Shown piece after piece: positions 47,761 to 56,754 of a stretch of DNA of 64,000 nt. The notes under the pieces were generated by a model. The model ran no database searches, was not told the DNA's origin, and saw only the letters and a program-made list of their open reading frames with translations. Source of the DNA: Kribbella rubisoli (GTDB lineage: Bacteria > Actinomycetota > Actinomycetes > Propionibacteriales > Kribbellaceae); contig NZ_SHKR01000013.1 in the NCBI RefSeq assembly GCF_004217145.1, forward strand, positions 434,001-498,000. The letters run 5' to 3'. The translations under genes and the position numbers were made by a program. Position 1 is the first letter of the stretch. Every line of letters begins with the position of its first letter.

Positions 47761-49398
47761 TCAGTGCTTGGCGGGACCCTCCGCGCCGGCACCGGTGAGC
47801 GCGCGGACCGAGAGCTCGTTGTAGCGCTCCTCGCTGGACTTGTCCCGGCCGAGGTACGTGCCGAGAATGCCGAAGAGGAAGCCGAGCGGGATCGACACGA
47901 TGCCCGGGTTCGCCAGCGGGAACCAGTGGAAGTCGGTGCCGGTGATCATCGACGTCGGCTTGCCCGACACCACCGGCGAGAACACCACCAGGACGACCGC
48001 GGAGATCAGGCCGCCGTAGATGCTCCAGGTCGCGCCGGCGGTGTTGAACCGCTTCCAGAACAGGTTGAACAGCAGCGCCGGCAGGTTCGCCGAGGCCGCG
48101 ACCGCGAACGCCAGCGCGACCAGGAACGCGATGTTCAGCTTCTGCGCCGGTATCGCCAGCGCGATCGACACCGCGCCGATCCCGATCGCCGCGAACCGCG
48201 CCACCCGCAGCTCGGACTTCTCGGACGGCTTCTCCTTCGCGATCACGTTCGCGTAGAGGTCGTGCGCGAACGACGAGGCGGACGTCAGCGTGAGCCCGGC
48301 GACCACCGCGAGGATCGTCGCGAACGCGACCGCCGCGATCAGCGCCAGCAGGATCGCGCCGCCGATCGAACCGGCGCCACCGCCGACGGACTCCGCCAGC
48401 AGCGGCGACGCGACGTTGCCCTTCGACTCGGCCACCGCCGAACCCTTGCCGGTGTCGAGCAGCGCCGCGGCGCCGAACCCGAGGGCCAGCGTCATCAGGT
48501 AGAACACGCCGATCAGGCCGATCGCCCACTGCACCGAGCGCCGGGCAGAGCGCGAGTCCGGCACGGTGTAGAAGCGGATCAGGATGTGCGGCAGACCCGC
48601 CGTACCGAGGACCAACGCGAGGCCGAGGGACAGGAAGTCGATCTGGCCGGTCAGGTCCTTGCCGTACAGGAGACCGGGCTGCAGGAACGACTCGCCATGG
48701 CCGGACTTCGTCGCGGCCGCGCCGAGCAGGTCCGAGATGTTGAAGTGGAATTTCAGCAGGACGAGGAAAGTGATCACGACGGTGCCGGCCATCAGCAGCA
48801 CGGCCTTCACGATTTGCACCCAGGTGGTGCCCTTCATGCCGCCGATCGTCACGTAGATGATCATCAACGCGCCGACCAGGATGATCACGGCGGCCTTCAG
48901 ACCCTCGCTCTTCACACCGAGCAGCAGCCCGACCAGCGAACCGGCGCCGACCATCTGGGCCAGCAGGTAGAAGATCGACACCACGATCGTCGAGGTCGCG
49001 GCCGCCGTACGGACCGGGCGCTGCTTCATCCGGAACGCGAGCTGGTCGGCCATCGTGAAGCGGCCCGAGTTCCGCAGCAGCTCTGCGACCAGGAGGAGCG
49101 CGACCAGCCAGGCGACGAGGAACCCGATCGAGTAAAGGAAGCCGTCGTACCCGTAGAGGGCGATCTGGCCGGAGATGCCGAGGAACGACGCCGCGGACAT
49201 GTAGTCGCCCGCGACGGCCAGGCCGTTCTGTGAGCCGGTGAACGAGCGGCCGCCGGCGTAGTAGTCGGCCGCGGTCTTGTTCTGCCGGGACGCCCACCAG
49301 GTGATGTACAGCGTCACGGCAACGACCGCGCTGAACAGCGAGATCGTCAGCGCCCGGTTGCCCGGCTCGGTGGCCAGCGGGATGAGAAGCGAGTTCAC
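47761..49398 (-). CDS. Sodium/solute symporter, ActP-type acetate permease
   Basis: A 545-residue SSS-family transporter with about 13 transmembrane helices. 'AADYYAGGRSFTGSQNGLAV' and 'DYMSAASFLGISG' are the family start, and 'GTAGLPHILIRFYTVPD' is the sodium:solute symporter signature region seen in ActP/MctC. It probably takes up acetate, pyruvate or propionate with sodium or protons. GTG 49398 overlaps the DUF485 stop (GTGA) with GGGAG 8 nt upstream. Acs for acetate activation is encoded in the same window. Confidence 0.92.
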   Translation of the reverse strand: MNSLLIPLATEPGNRALTISLFSAVVAVTLYITWWASRQNKTAADYYAGGRSFTGSQNGLAVAGDYMSAASFLGISGQIALYGYDGFLYSIGFLVAWLVALLLVAELLRNSGRFTMADQLAFRMKQRPVRTAAATSTIVVSIFYLLAQMVGAGSLVGLLLGVKSEGLKAAVIILVGALMIIYVTIGGMKGTTWVQIVKAVLLMAGTVVITFLVLLKFHFNISDLLGAAATKSGHGESFLQPGLLYGKDLTGQIDFLSLGLALVLGTAGLPHILIRFYTVPDSRSARRSVQWAIGLIGVFYLMTLALGFGAAALLDTGKGSAVAESKGNVASPLLAESVGGGAGSIGGAILLALIAAVAFATILAVVAGLTLTSASSFAHDLYANVIAKEKPSEKSELRVARFAAIGIGAVSIALAIPAQKLNIAFLVALAFAVAASANLPALLFNLFWKRFNTAGATWSIYGGLISAVVLVVFSPVVSGKPTSMITGTDFHWFPLANPGIVSIPLGFLFGILGTYLGRDKSSEERYNELSVRALTGAGAEGPAKH

Positions 49399-49739
49399 CG
49401 GCGGCGCTCCCTCTTGTACTTGGCGTTCAGGCCGTGGGCCAGCGGATCGAGCTTGCGGTTGGCGAACCGGCCGTACAGGGCTGCGATCGCGAACGTCGAC
49501 ACGAACTGGAGCAGGCCGAAGATCAGCGCCACATTGATGTGGCTGCCGCCGATCCGGTGGCTCATGAAGCCGCGGGCCCAGTTGTTGCAGGCGACGTAGG
49601 CCAGGTACCAGGCCATGAAGGCGATGGTCCACGGCACGACGAAGTTCCGGTAGCGCCGTTTCAGCTCAGTGAAATCGGCCGCCTCGTGCACAGCCTCGTA
49701 TGCGCGGGCATCCCGCTCGCGCACCGCCTGGTCGTCCAT
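49395..49739 (-). CDS. DUF485 small membrane protein
   Basis: A 114-residue protein of the YjcH/DUF485 family that regularly precedes ActP-type symporters. 'ELKRRYRNFVVPWTIAFMAW' opens helix 1 and 'LIFGLLQFVSTFAIAALYGR' is helix 2. It has a basic tail. ATG 49739 has AAGGGG upstream; a longer frame lacks a site. It is coupled to the symporter and may be an accessory subunit. Confidence 0.9.
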   Translation of the reverse strand: MDDQAVRERDARAYEAVHEAADFTELKRRYRNFVVPWTIAFMAWYLAYVACNNWARGFMSHRIGGSHINVALIFGLLQFVSTFAIAALYGRFANRKLDPLAHGLNAKYKRERRR

Positions 49740-49822
49740 CAGATCCCCTTTTGCCCGCGACACGAACAGATGCACGTTAGCCGCAAGTCTCCGATTTGTG
49801 ACCTACCGCAACCAAAACGTTT

Positions 49823-50659
49823 CTAGAGATGCGGTGCGACCGGCCCGTCGACGGTACGGCGGTAGTTGGCGAACTCGCTGGGATGAGCCCGGAAACAGTC
49901 GGTGAAATACGGCATTCGCAGGGCCTCGGGGGGCCGGGCGGTGTGCTCGTAGATCAGCTCGACCTGGTCCAGGACCTGGTCGCGCCGGGTGTCCTTGAGT
50001 ATGGCGACCCGCGAGTGCGACTGGGCCAACTGCCGCAGACCCTCACGGTTCAGGTCGTGCCAGTGCCGGAACCGGACGAACTCCGGCGGGGTGAACAGGT
50101 TCGACTGGTCGAGGATCGGCACCGGGTCGAACCGGTCGCTGCCACCGACGTCGTCGCCCTGGATGACCTGGAAGATCCGGCGGACCCACGGGACCACGGT
50201 GTCCGCGTTGTTCCAGAGCAGGCCCAGTACGCCGTTCGGCCGCAGCACGCGGGCGATCTCCGGCAGCGCGCGGGCGTGGTCGAACCAATGGAACGCCTGC
50301 CCGACGATGACCGCGTCCACGGAGGCGTGCGCGAGCGGGATCGACTCCGCCGCGCCGACCATCGTGTCGATGCCGGAGCGCCTGCGGCAGACCTCGAGCA
50401 TCTCCTGGGACGGATCCACCGCGATCACGTCGTGTCCGAGCTCAGCGGCGACCGCGGCGAGCTTGCCGGTGCCGGCCCCCAGATCGAGGACCTGCAGGCC
50501 GCGCCCGGGGCCGAGGATCCAGGTCAGCGCATCGCGCGGGAACGTCGGCCGGCCGACGTCGTACGCCGCCGCGACGGCGCCGAACGCCTTCGCCCGGGCC
50601 GCGTGTGCGCCGTTGGCCGGGGTGTCCGCGGCATCCCCGGCTGGATCATCGGTGGTCAT
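49823..50659 (-). CDS. Class I SAM-dependent methyltransferase
   Basis: A 278-residue methyltransferase. 'VLDLGAGTGKLAAVAAELGH' is motif I (GAGTG), 'VIAVDPSQEMLEVCR' motif II and 'VLRPNGVLGLLWNN' motif IV. It resembles Methyltransf_11/UbiE-like enzymes that act on small molecules. The substrate is unknown. ATG 50659 was chosen over GTG 50662. It lies beside the surface-glycan genes on the same strand, but a 35-bp gap separates it from the cytidylyltransferase gene. Confidence 0.88.
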   Translation of the reverse strand: MTTDDPAGDAADTPANGAHAARAKAFGAVAAAYDVGRPTFPRDALTWILGPGRGLQVLDLGAGTGKLAAVAAELGHDVIAVDPSQEMLEVCRRRSGIDTMVGAAESIPLAHASVDAVIVGQAFHWFDHARALPEIARVLRPNGVLGLLWNNADTVVPWVRRIFQVIQGDDVGGSDRFDPVPILDQSNLFTPPEFVRFRHWHDLNREGLRQLAQSHSRVAILKDTRRDQVLDQVELIYEHTARPPEALRMPYFTDCFRAHPSEFANYRRTVDGPVAPHL

Positions 50660-50697
50660 CACCGTAAATCATGCCGTAGTGGACGGCCTGCGTGCTG

Positions 50698-51444
50698 TCA
50701 CTCGCCGAGCTTCTTCTGCTCGATGTGCGCGTTCAGCGCGGCCAGCTCCGGGTGGGCGTCCAGGATCGCGACCAGTTCGGCGCAGCTGAGCCGGGGTGCG
50801 TCGAAGTCCTCGATGAGGGCGTCGAGCAACTTCCAGTCGTCGGCGGTGTCCAGCGTGAGCCGGTACTGCGCCGCGTTCCTGGAGCCGCCCGACCAGGGCA
50901 GATTCAGCAACCGCATCTCGCCGGACCGGTTCTGATGCAGGTACGGCGTGACGTGCTCGCGGTCGGCCTTCAGCGTGGCCTTGGCCTCCGCGTCGTACAA
51001 CCGGGCGGTGGAGAAGATCTCGAAGTCCATGCCGCGCGGGTAGGTCCGCTCGAGGCAGTTCGAGATGTACAGGTCGAGGTCGTTCTCGGCCCGCCACCGA
51101 TCGACGCCCGCGGCAACGATCTCCGGGTCGATCAGCGGACAGTCGGACGTCACCCGGACGATCGCGTCCAGCTCGTGCTCGCGGGCGGCGCCGGCGAACC
51201 GGCTCAGTACGTCGTCCTCGCTGCCGCGGAACACCGGGATGCCGTCCTCATGACACACCTGCACCACGAGGTCGTCGTGGACGTTGGTGGTGGTGGCAAC
51301 GATCACCGGCAGGCCGGTGCGGCTCAACCGGTCGAGGTGATGCTCGAGGTACGAACGGCCCGCGACGCTCAGCAGCACCTTGGCCGGCAGCCGCGTGCTG
51401 GTCACGCGCACCTGCGTGATGATGCCTACTTTCAGAGGTTCCAT
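50698..51444 (-). CDS. SpsF/NeuA-type cytidylyltransferase-like protein
   Basis: A 248-residue protein of the SpsF family. 'QVRVTSTRLPAKVLLSVAGR' is the nucleotidyltransferase signature, and 'IVRVTSDCPLIDPE' carries acidic residues for metal. In nonulosonic-acid pathways this type activates the sugar with CMP (PseF/NeuA role) or modifies it. The start overlaps the end of the upstream HHxNHxYG gene by 13 bp, so both belong to one transcript. Confidence 0.88.
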   Translation of the reverse strand: MEPLKVGIITQVRVTSTRLPAKVLLSVAGRSYLEHHLDRLSRTGLPVIVATTTNVHDDLVVQVCHEDGIPVFRGSEDDVLSRFAGAAREHELDAIVRVTSDCPLIDPEIVAAGVDRWRAENDLDLYISNCLERTYPRGMDFEIFSTARLYDAEAKATLKADREHVTPYLHQNRSGEMRLLNLPWSGGSRNAAQYRLTLDTADDWKLLDALIEDFDAPRLSCAELVAILDAHPELAALNAHIEQKKLGE

Positions 51445-52247
51445 CGGAACATCTCCCGGATCTCGGCCGGACCGGCGACATGGTCGACGCCCAGCTCGGT
51501 ATCGGTGAACTCACGCGCGACCGCCGCCGGGACGAACGGCTGGTCGAGCTCCGGCCACAGTCGTTTGATCCGCGCCTGGCCGCCGAACGACGGGTGCTCG
51601 TTCTCCAGCACCATGGGATCACCGTAGACCCCGGGCTGCAGGCCGAGCGAGGCGCCGTACAGAACGGCGGAGCTGAGCCGGTTGGACGCGACCCGCTCGT
51701 GCTTGCGGAGCTCGCGAAGCTGGTTGACCAGGAACTTCGCGTTGGTACGCCGCCAGTGCAGGCCGCGGTAGCCGTGCGTGATGACCCGGAATCCGGCGTC
51801 CTTGTAGACGTTGCGGATCGCGGGCTTGTCGTACTCGTTCCAGTACAGGCAGACGGTGACCGGGCCGGTCTCGTGCTCGTTGATCGAGGCAACGATCCGG
51901 CCGTGGTCGCCGAGCACGTGCTGGCCTTCCCAGCCGTGGAACGGGTAGAAAATGGTGCCCTTGGCACGTTTCGCGGGGGTGGCGAGCTCCGGGTGCACCT
52001 TGAGCAGGTACAGCCAGACCGAGCCGATCACCGAATAGTTGCGCAGGCCCAGCGCGTGCCCGCGGCGGCGGACGCTGTCGGACCAGACGAACTTCGGCAT
52101 CCCCGGCGCGAAGTTCGTGCCGTGCGCGAAGCCGTCGAGGATGTTCCAGCCGTGCTGCAGGTAGCCCCAGATGCGCGGTGGCTTCGAGAGTCCGGCGTAC
52201 GAGGCCATGATGTTGGCGTGGCCGTAGAAGTGGTTGGCGTGATGCAT
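51432..52247 (-). CDS. HHxNHxYG-type surface-glycan protein, copy 1
   Basis: A 271-residue protein with no recognised domain. It begins 'MHHANHFYGHANI' and has 'GYLQHGWN', 'FHGWEGQHVLGDH', 'ASNRLSSAVLYGASLGL' and 'VYGDPM', then 'RLWPEL' near the C-terminus. It is about 50% identical by eye to the protein starting at 63177. The 'SNRLSSAVLYGA...YGDPM' stretch recalls the C-terminal nucleotide-sugar half of GT-B glycosyltransferases, so a glycosyl- or polymer-transferase role is plausible. ATG 52247 shares a TGATG junction with the upstream gene. Confidence 0.8.
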   Translation of the reverse strand: MHHANHFYGHANIMASYAGLSKPPRIWGYLQHGWNILDGFAHGTNFAPGMPKFVWSDSVRRRGHALGLRNYSVIGSVWLYLLKVHPELATPAKRAKGTIFYPFHGWEGQHVLGDHGRIVASINEHETGPVTVCLYWNEYDKPAIRNVYKDAGFRVITHGYRGLHWRRTNAKFLVNQLRELRKHERVASNRLSSAVLYGASLGLQPGVYGDPMVLENEHPSFGGQARIKRLWPELDQPFVPAAVAREFTDTELGVDHVAGPAEIREMFRWNL

Positions 52248-53737
52248 CAGCGGCGCACCTTGCGCAGTACCCGCTTGAGGCGGCGGCGGATCACGCGAGC
52301 CGGGTTGAGGACGGCATGGCCGACGCGATACGGGAGCGAACGACGGATGCCGCTGACGGTTCCTTCGAAGAGGATCGCGCGGGCGCTCGCATGGGCGAGC
52401 TCGTCCGCGAGCCGGGCCACTGTCGCGAGCTGCTCGGCGCTGCCGCGCGGGCGGATCACTTCGTCCGGGGTGAACTCCTGCTCCGGCACGGTGATCCCGG
52501 CCATCGCTGCCAGCCGTGCCGTCAACGCGTGCGGATCAGCTGCCGCAGGCCATGGTTGCCGAGAGCCACTTTCCAACGCCCGCTTCGCGAACCGAGCCAG
52601 GTGCTCCACGACGTCCAGCTCTTGCGGCTCCCCGAACAGCCGGTACGACGCCCCGTCAAGAATCACGTTGTCCGGCGACCCAGCGCCACCCGCCGCCAGC
52701 CAAGCGACGTACCCAGGAATCACCCGCCGAAGCTCAGCCTGATCGTCACATCGCAAGGCCGTCAGTAGGTGCTCTTCGAGCAGAACACCTTCACCTGCCG
52801 GGACGGCGCCTTCAGGCAGTACGTCAGGTGCGTCGCCGCCGATCACGAAGTACCAGGCGGGCGCCAGCTCGAACCCCAAGCCGGCTGCAGCTGCATCCAG
52901 CACCGCGCGGTACGGGTCCATCAAGACCGGCCCATCGTTGCGCGAGGCAACAGCCCGCGCGGCGGCCACACCGGCGAACCCGTCAACCGAGCTGAGCGCA
53001 ACGTCCACCTGAGTCAACGAAGGAAACACGCCGTAGACCCGCACACCATCCACACCATCCACACCGGCCTCGCCGCTCACTTCGGCACCGCCGGTGAGGC
53101 CGGCGGCCCGGAGCGCGGCGGTCAGCGGTTTGAGACCGGCCGGCGCGCGATCGCCGACCTCCCGCCCCCAGTCCTCGTCCCGGGGAAGAGCCGCCGTGAT
53201 GTCCGGCTGCACCAGCCGCTGGAAACCGAACGAATTCTCCGCCCCGAGCAACAACCGCCCACCCGGCGCCAGCCGCCCCTGAAGCCGCCCGAGCGCGTCA
53301 GCCCAGCTGAACTTCGCGGTGTCGGGCCCGACCAACCGCTCCAATCCATCCAGCACAACAAGCACGTCGTACCCACCGGCCGCCCCGCGCGCCGAGCCGG
53401 CCCCGACGCTGTCCGTCGACCCACCGCTCTTCTCGTCGAGCGCGAAGCGGTCGACGGAGCCGCAGAAGACCTGACCTTTGGTCTCGGACAGGAGTTCGGC
53501 CAGCTCCTCGGCGTCCGGGGCGGAGCGCACCAGCAGGTCTACCGACGTGACCTGGGCGGCGACGGCGGTGATGAGGTCGGTGGCATGAGGGCCTGCGATC
53601 AGGACGGAGTGTTCCGGTTGCAGGACGGCGGCCAGGAGTGCTGTGGCTGCGGGTCCGGCGGCCGCGGGGCGGGCGTCGCCCGGGTGCAGATCCGACCAGT
53701 TGAGCATCTCTCCGCCGATCAGATTCGATCGGGTCAC
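52247..53737 (-). CDS. Methyltransferase-like glycan-cluster protein
   Basis: A 496-residue protein. The N-terminal half is a Rossmann methyltransferase-like domain ('VLVVLDGLERLVGPDTAKFS', 'LAPGGRLLLGAENSFGFQ' as motif IV-like), but the motif I glycines are weak, so SAM binding is uncertain. The C-terminal half is helical and ends in a very basic patch. GTG 53737 is favoured by TAACGT 7 nt upstream; an ATG at 53707 is an alternative. It opens an operon with the HHxNHxYG and SpsF-type genes. Confidence 0.78.
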   Translation of the reverse strand: MTRSNLIGGEMLNWSDLHPGDARPAAAGPAATALLAAVLQPEHSVLIAGPHATDLITAVAAQVTSVDLLVRSAPDAEELAELLSETKGQVFCGSVDRFALDEKSGGSTDSVGAGSARGAAGGYDVLVVLDGLERLVGPDTAKFSWADALGRLQGRLAPGGRLLLGAENSFGFQRLVQPDITAALPRDEDWGREVGDRAPAGLKPLTAALRAAGLTGGAEVSGEAGVDGVDGVRVYGVFPSLTQVDVALSSVDGFAGVAAARAVASRNDGPVLMDPYRAVLDAAAAGLGFELAPAWYFVIGGDAPDVLPEGAVPAGEGVLLEEHLLTALRCDDQAELRRVIPGYVAWLAAGGAGSPDNVILDGASYRLFGEPQELDVVEHLARFAKRALESGSRQPWPAAADPHALTARLAAMAGITVPEQEFTPDEVIRPRGSAEQLATVARLADELAHASARAILFEGTVSGIRRSLPYRVGHAVLNPARVIRRRLKRVLRKVRR

Positions 53738-53744
53738 ATCAGTC

Positions 53745-53750
53745 ACGTTA
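53745..53750 (-). promoter_or_regulatory. -10 element of the methyltransferase-like gene (leaderless)
   Basis: On the minus strand TAACGT, 7 nt, then GTG 53737. It overlaps the end of pseC. Confidence 0.5.
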
Positions 53751-54872
53751 GCCAACCACGTCCACAAGAGTCTCGATCACTCGGTCCACGTCACCGTCGG
53801 TGAGGGACGGGAACAGCGGCAGGGACAGTTCCTCGGCGTAGTACCGCTCCGCGTTGGGGCATAGGCCGCGCTGGTAGCCCTGGTGTGCGAAGACCGGGTG
53901 CCAGTAGACGGGAATGTAGTTCACCTGTACGCCGATGCCCGCCGCGCGCATCCGCTCGAAGACCTCGCGGCGGCGGCCGCCGAGGACGCGGATCGGGTAG
54001 AGGTGCCACATGGGATCGACGCGGTCGCGCTGCACCGGCGTACGTAGGCCGTCGACGCCGGCGAAGGCCTTGTTGTAGCGCGCGGTGATCTCCGTGCGGC
54101 GGCGCTTGAACTCCGCGAGGCGGGCGAGCTGTGACAGGCCAAGCGCGGCGCCCAGGTCGGTGAGGCGGTAGTTCACGCCGTACTCGTGGACCTCTTGGTG
54201 CCACGGCCCTTCGTCGGTGAGCTCGAAGCGTGAAGGGTCGCGGACGAGGCCGATGAAGTGGAATTCGTGGGCGCGCTGGGCGACTGCGGGGTCCTTGCAG
54301 ACGACCGCGCCGCCTTCGCCGGTGGTGAGGTTCTTCGTCGGGAAGAACGACATCGTGGTGACATCGGCGAGGTCGCCTACCGGGCGGCCCTCAAGAGATC
54401 CGCCGACCGAGTGGGCCGCGTCGGCCAACGTCCGAGCGCCGACCCGATCTGCCAACGTCTGCAGCGCGGGGTAGTCGGCGGCTTGGCCGGCATAGTCGAC
54501 CGCCGCGATGACCCTGGAACGGTCAGAAAGCGAGGCCTCGACAGCCGCGGGATCCAGCAACGCGGTGTCGTAGTCGACGTCGGCAAAGACGATGCGAGCA
54601 CCGAGCATGGCAGCGCAAGAAGCCGTGGCTACGAAGGTCATCGGCGTGGTGATCACCTCGTCACCTGGCCCGACCCCGAGGGCGGCGTACGCGATGTGCA
54701 ACGCCGCCGTGCCCGACGTACAGCTGACGACGCGATGCCCGCCGGCGAGCTCCGACACCGCCTCCTCGAAGGCAGTAACCGCAGGCCCGGTCGTCAGCCA
54801 GTCGCCGCGCAGAACGGCGGTGACCGCCGCGATGTCCTCTTCCGAGATCGACTGGCGTCCATACGGCAACAC
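53748..54872 (-). CDS. pseC: UDP-4-amino-4,6-dideoxy-N-acetyl-L-altrosamine transaminase PseC
   Basis: A 374-residue DegT/DnrJ/EryC1 aminotransferase. 'TSGTAALHIAYAALGVGPGD' binds the PLP phosphate, 'ADAAHSVGG' has the PLP-contacting Asp and His, and 'SFFPTKNLTTGEGG' holds the catalytic Lys. 'LPYGRQSISEEDI' is the PseC N-terminus. It converts the PseB product with glutamate as donor. GTG 54872 begins 2 nt after the pseB stop. Confidence 0.93.
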   Translation of the reverse strand: MLPYGRQSISEEDIAAVTAVLRGDWLTTGPAVTAFEEAVSELAGGHRVVSCTSGTAALHIAYAALGVGPGDEVITTPMTFVATASCAAMLGARIVFADVDYDTALLDPAAVEASLSDRSRVIAAVDYAGQAADYPALQTLADRVGARTLADAAHSVGGSLEGRPVGDLADVTTMSFFPTKNLTTGEGGAVVCKDPAVAQRAHEFHFIGLVRDPSRFELTDEGPWHQEVHEYGVNYRLTDLGAALGLSQLARLAEFKRRRTEITARYNKAFAGVDGLRTPVQRDRVDPMWHLYPIRVLGGRRREVFERMRAAGIGVQVNYIPVYWHPVFAHQGYQRGLCPNAERYYAEELSLPLFPSLTDGDVDRVIETLVDVVG

Positions 54873-54874
54873 GG

Positions 54875-55858
54875 TCAGACGTCGCTCTCGAGGATCTTGC
54901 GGATCTCCTCGATCGAGTACCACTGGTCGTTGGTGTCCGACGCGTAGTGGAAATCGCCCGCGACCGGCCGGCCGTCGGCGGGCGGCTGGTAGCCCCAGGT
55001 GGCCAGGTCGGGCTGCAGCACGAAGCGGTTGCCGAGGGACAGCGCGCGGCGGCCTTCCTCCGGGCTGATCATCTCCTCGTGCAGCTTCTCGCCCGGGCGC
55101 AGGCCGACGTCGTGCATGGTCGCACCGGGCGCGATCGCCTCGGCCAGGTCGGTCACCTTCATCGACGGGATCCGCGGCACGTACAGCTCGCCGCCGGTCA
55201 TCAGGTCGAACGAGTCGACGACGAACTCGACCGCCTCCGGCAGCGTGATCAGGAACCGGGTGCAGCGCAGGTCGGTGATCGGCAGCGACTGCCCGGCCGC
55301 GTGCAGCGCGCGGAACTTCGGGATGATCGAGCCCCGGCTGCCCATCACGTTGCCGTACCGCACGACGCTGAAGCGGGTGTCGTACGCCGCCGCGTAGTGA
55401 TTGCCGTTGATGAACAGCTTGTCCGCGGTCAGCTTGGTCGCGCCGTAGAGGTTGATCGGGCTCGACGCCTTGTCCGTCGACAACGCCACGACCCGCTTCA
55501 CGCCGGAGTCGATCGCGGCCTCGATGACGTTCTGCGAGCCGATCACGTTGGTCTGGACGAACTCCCACGGGTTGTATTCGCCGCTGTCCACCTGCTTCAG
55601 CGCAGCGGCGTGTACGACGTAGTCGACCCGGTGCATCGCCCGCAGCAACCGGGACCGGTCGCGGACGTCGCCGAGGAAGAACCGCAGCCGCGGGTCGTCG
55701 CCGAACAGCTGGCGAACCTCCCACTGCTTCAGCTCGTCACGGCTGAACACGATGATGCGGCGGGGGTTCAGCTGGTCCAGCGCGTGCCGTACGAAGCTCC
55801 GGCCGAACGACCCGGTGCCGCCCGTGACCAGGATGTCTGAGCCGGTAAGGATTGACAC
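54875..55858 (-). CDS. pseB: UDP-GlcNAc 4,6-dehydratase (inverting) PseB
   Basis: A 327-residue extended SDR. 'TGGTGSFGRSFVRHAL' is the NAD(P)-binding motif, and 'STDKASSPINLYGATKL' has the family DKA stretch with the YxxxK-like 'YGATK'. It takes UDP-GlcNAc to the 4-keto-6-deoxy-L-arabino-hexose, the first step to pseudaminic-type sugars. GTG 55858 starts the domain. It forms a transcript with pseC. Confidence 0.94.
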   Translation of the reverse strand: MSILTGSDILVTGGTGSFGRSFVRHALDQLNPRRIIVFSRDELKQWEVRQLFGDDPRLRFFLGDVRDRSRLLRAMHRVDYVVHAAALKQVDSGEYNPWEFVQTNVIGSQNVIEAAIDSGVKRVVALSTDKASSPINLYGATKLTADKLFINGNHYAAAYDTRFSVVRYGNVMGSRGSIIPKFRALHAAGQSLPITDLRCTRFLITLPEAVEFVVDSFDLMTGGELYVPRIPSMKVTDLAEAIAPGATMHDVGLRPGEKLHEEMISPEEGRRALSLGNRFVLQPDLATWGYQPPADGRPVAGDFHYASDTNDQWYSIEEIRKILESDV

Positions 55859-55958
55859 GCGAGCGGGACCCTTCTGACGGACAGTTCCGAACCGCACACA
55901 CGCGGTACGGACCTCGAAACAATAGCTGCCCCGTGAGCAAGCCCTTCAATCCACTGTC

Positions 55959-56360
55959 TCAGCCCGGCGTGATCAAACGTACGCTCGGGAAGTAGAAGCG
56001 GAACGGGCGTGGGTCGCGGGTGATGACGTCGTAGCGCTGCACGGCGGCGTGCGCGCCGATGTAGAAATCGGGCAGCGGGGAAGTCTTCGCGCCGCCGCTG
56101 CGGCGGTAGGTGACGAACGCGCGCGCGGCCAGGAAACCGGCCGGGAACGGGAGCGGCTCGCGCCGGAAGTCGCTGACCGGCAGCGCGGCGTCGACCTCCT
56201 CGATCCGGTCGAATCCGGCCGACACCTCGGCATACACGATCGGGTTGATCACCAGGTCGCCCTGGTCGCGGGCGTCGGCCACCGCGGTCGCGGACCACTC
56301 TCCCCAGTCGCGATCGTCGGTCAGGATGTCGAGCAGCACGCACGTGTCGATCAGCGACAC
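55959..56360 (-). CDS. vapC: VapC-type PIN ribonuclease toxin
   Basis: A 133-residue PIN-domain protein. 'SLIDTCVLLDILTDD' has the first acidic pair, 'PIVYAEVSAGF' the Glu, and 'LPDFYIGAHAAV' and 'VITRDP' the remaining aspartates of the four-acid metal site. It cleaves RNA when free of its antitoxin. GTG 56360 has GAGGAG 3 nt before it; a GTG at 56426, overlapping vapB, would add 22 residues and is a real alternative. It lies downstream of vapB in one operon. Confidence 0.88.
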   Translation of the reverse strand: MSLIDTCVLLDILTDDRDWGEWSATAVADARDQGDLVINPIVYAEVSAGFDRIEEVDAALPVSDFRREPLPFPAGFLAARAFVTYRRSGGAKTSPLPDFYIGAHAAVQRYDVITRDPRPFRFYFPSVRLITPG

Positions 56361-56415
56361 CCGCTCCTCGGGCTGCTCGGCCCGGCGGCGCGGGCCGAGG
56401 AACTTGCCGGGGCGA

Positions 56416-56643
56416 TCACTCGCCACGCAGCAGCTCCATCAGCTCCTCGGTGCTCATCCCGCCGGTCGCCCGGCCGCGCATCTCGCGGACCAGCCGCTGG
56501 CCGCGGCTCTCGGCCTCCTCGACCCGGACGATCCGCAGACCGTCGGCCGCCTCGATGACGGTCACTTCGTCCCCCTCGTGGAGATGGTGCTTGCGGCGGA
56601 GCTCGGCCGGGATCGTGACCTGGCCCTTGCTGTTCAGTCGCAT
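56416..56643 (-). CDS. vapB: VapB-type AbrB antitoxin
   Basis: A 75-residue protein starting 'MRLNSKGQVTIPAELRRKHH', the swapped-hairpin AbrB DNA-binding domain, with a C-terminal 'EELMELLRGE' that would bind the PIN toxin. It neutralises VapC and represses the operon. ATG 56643 has GGAGG 5 nt upstream. Confidence 0.92.
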   Translation of the reverse strand: MRLNSKGQVTIPAELRRKHHLHEGDEVTVIEAADGLRIVRVEEAESRGQRLVREMRGRATGGMSTEELMELLRGE

Positions 56644-56671
56644 CGTAGCCTCCCACGTGTCACTTCTCCTA

Positions 56672-56688
56672 CGTATCACTATCGTATC
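56672..56688 (-). promoter_or_regulatory. Probable VapB operator
   Basis: GATACG occurs twice with an 11-bp step (56672-56677 and 56683-56688 on the plus strand as CGTATC), upstream of vapB and within its promoter region. One helical turn fits a dimeric AbrB-type protein. Confidence 0.45.
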
Positions 56689-56742
56689 CACAGTGCGGCT
56701 TCTCACGCTGGGCCGGCCCGGAGAAACGGATATGCGGCCCGG

Positions 56743-56748
56743 TACGGT
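56743..56748 (+). promoter_or_regulatory. -10 element of pseG (leaderless)
   Basis: TACGGT, 6 nt, then GTG 56755. Confidence 0.6.
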
Positions 56749-56754
56749 CTGGGC

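Noticed and set aside
53748..55724. 658-codon minus-strand frame
   Set aside because: Its second half is pseC, but the first half is the wrong frame of pseB; the two genes are separate.
56641..56700. Possible CRISPR-like short repeats upstream of vapB
   Set aside because: Only two 6-bp copies exist, without spacers or cas genes; an operator explains them.
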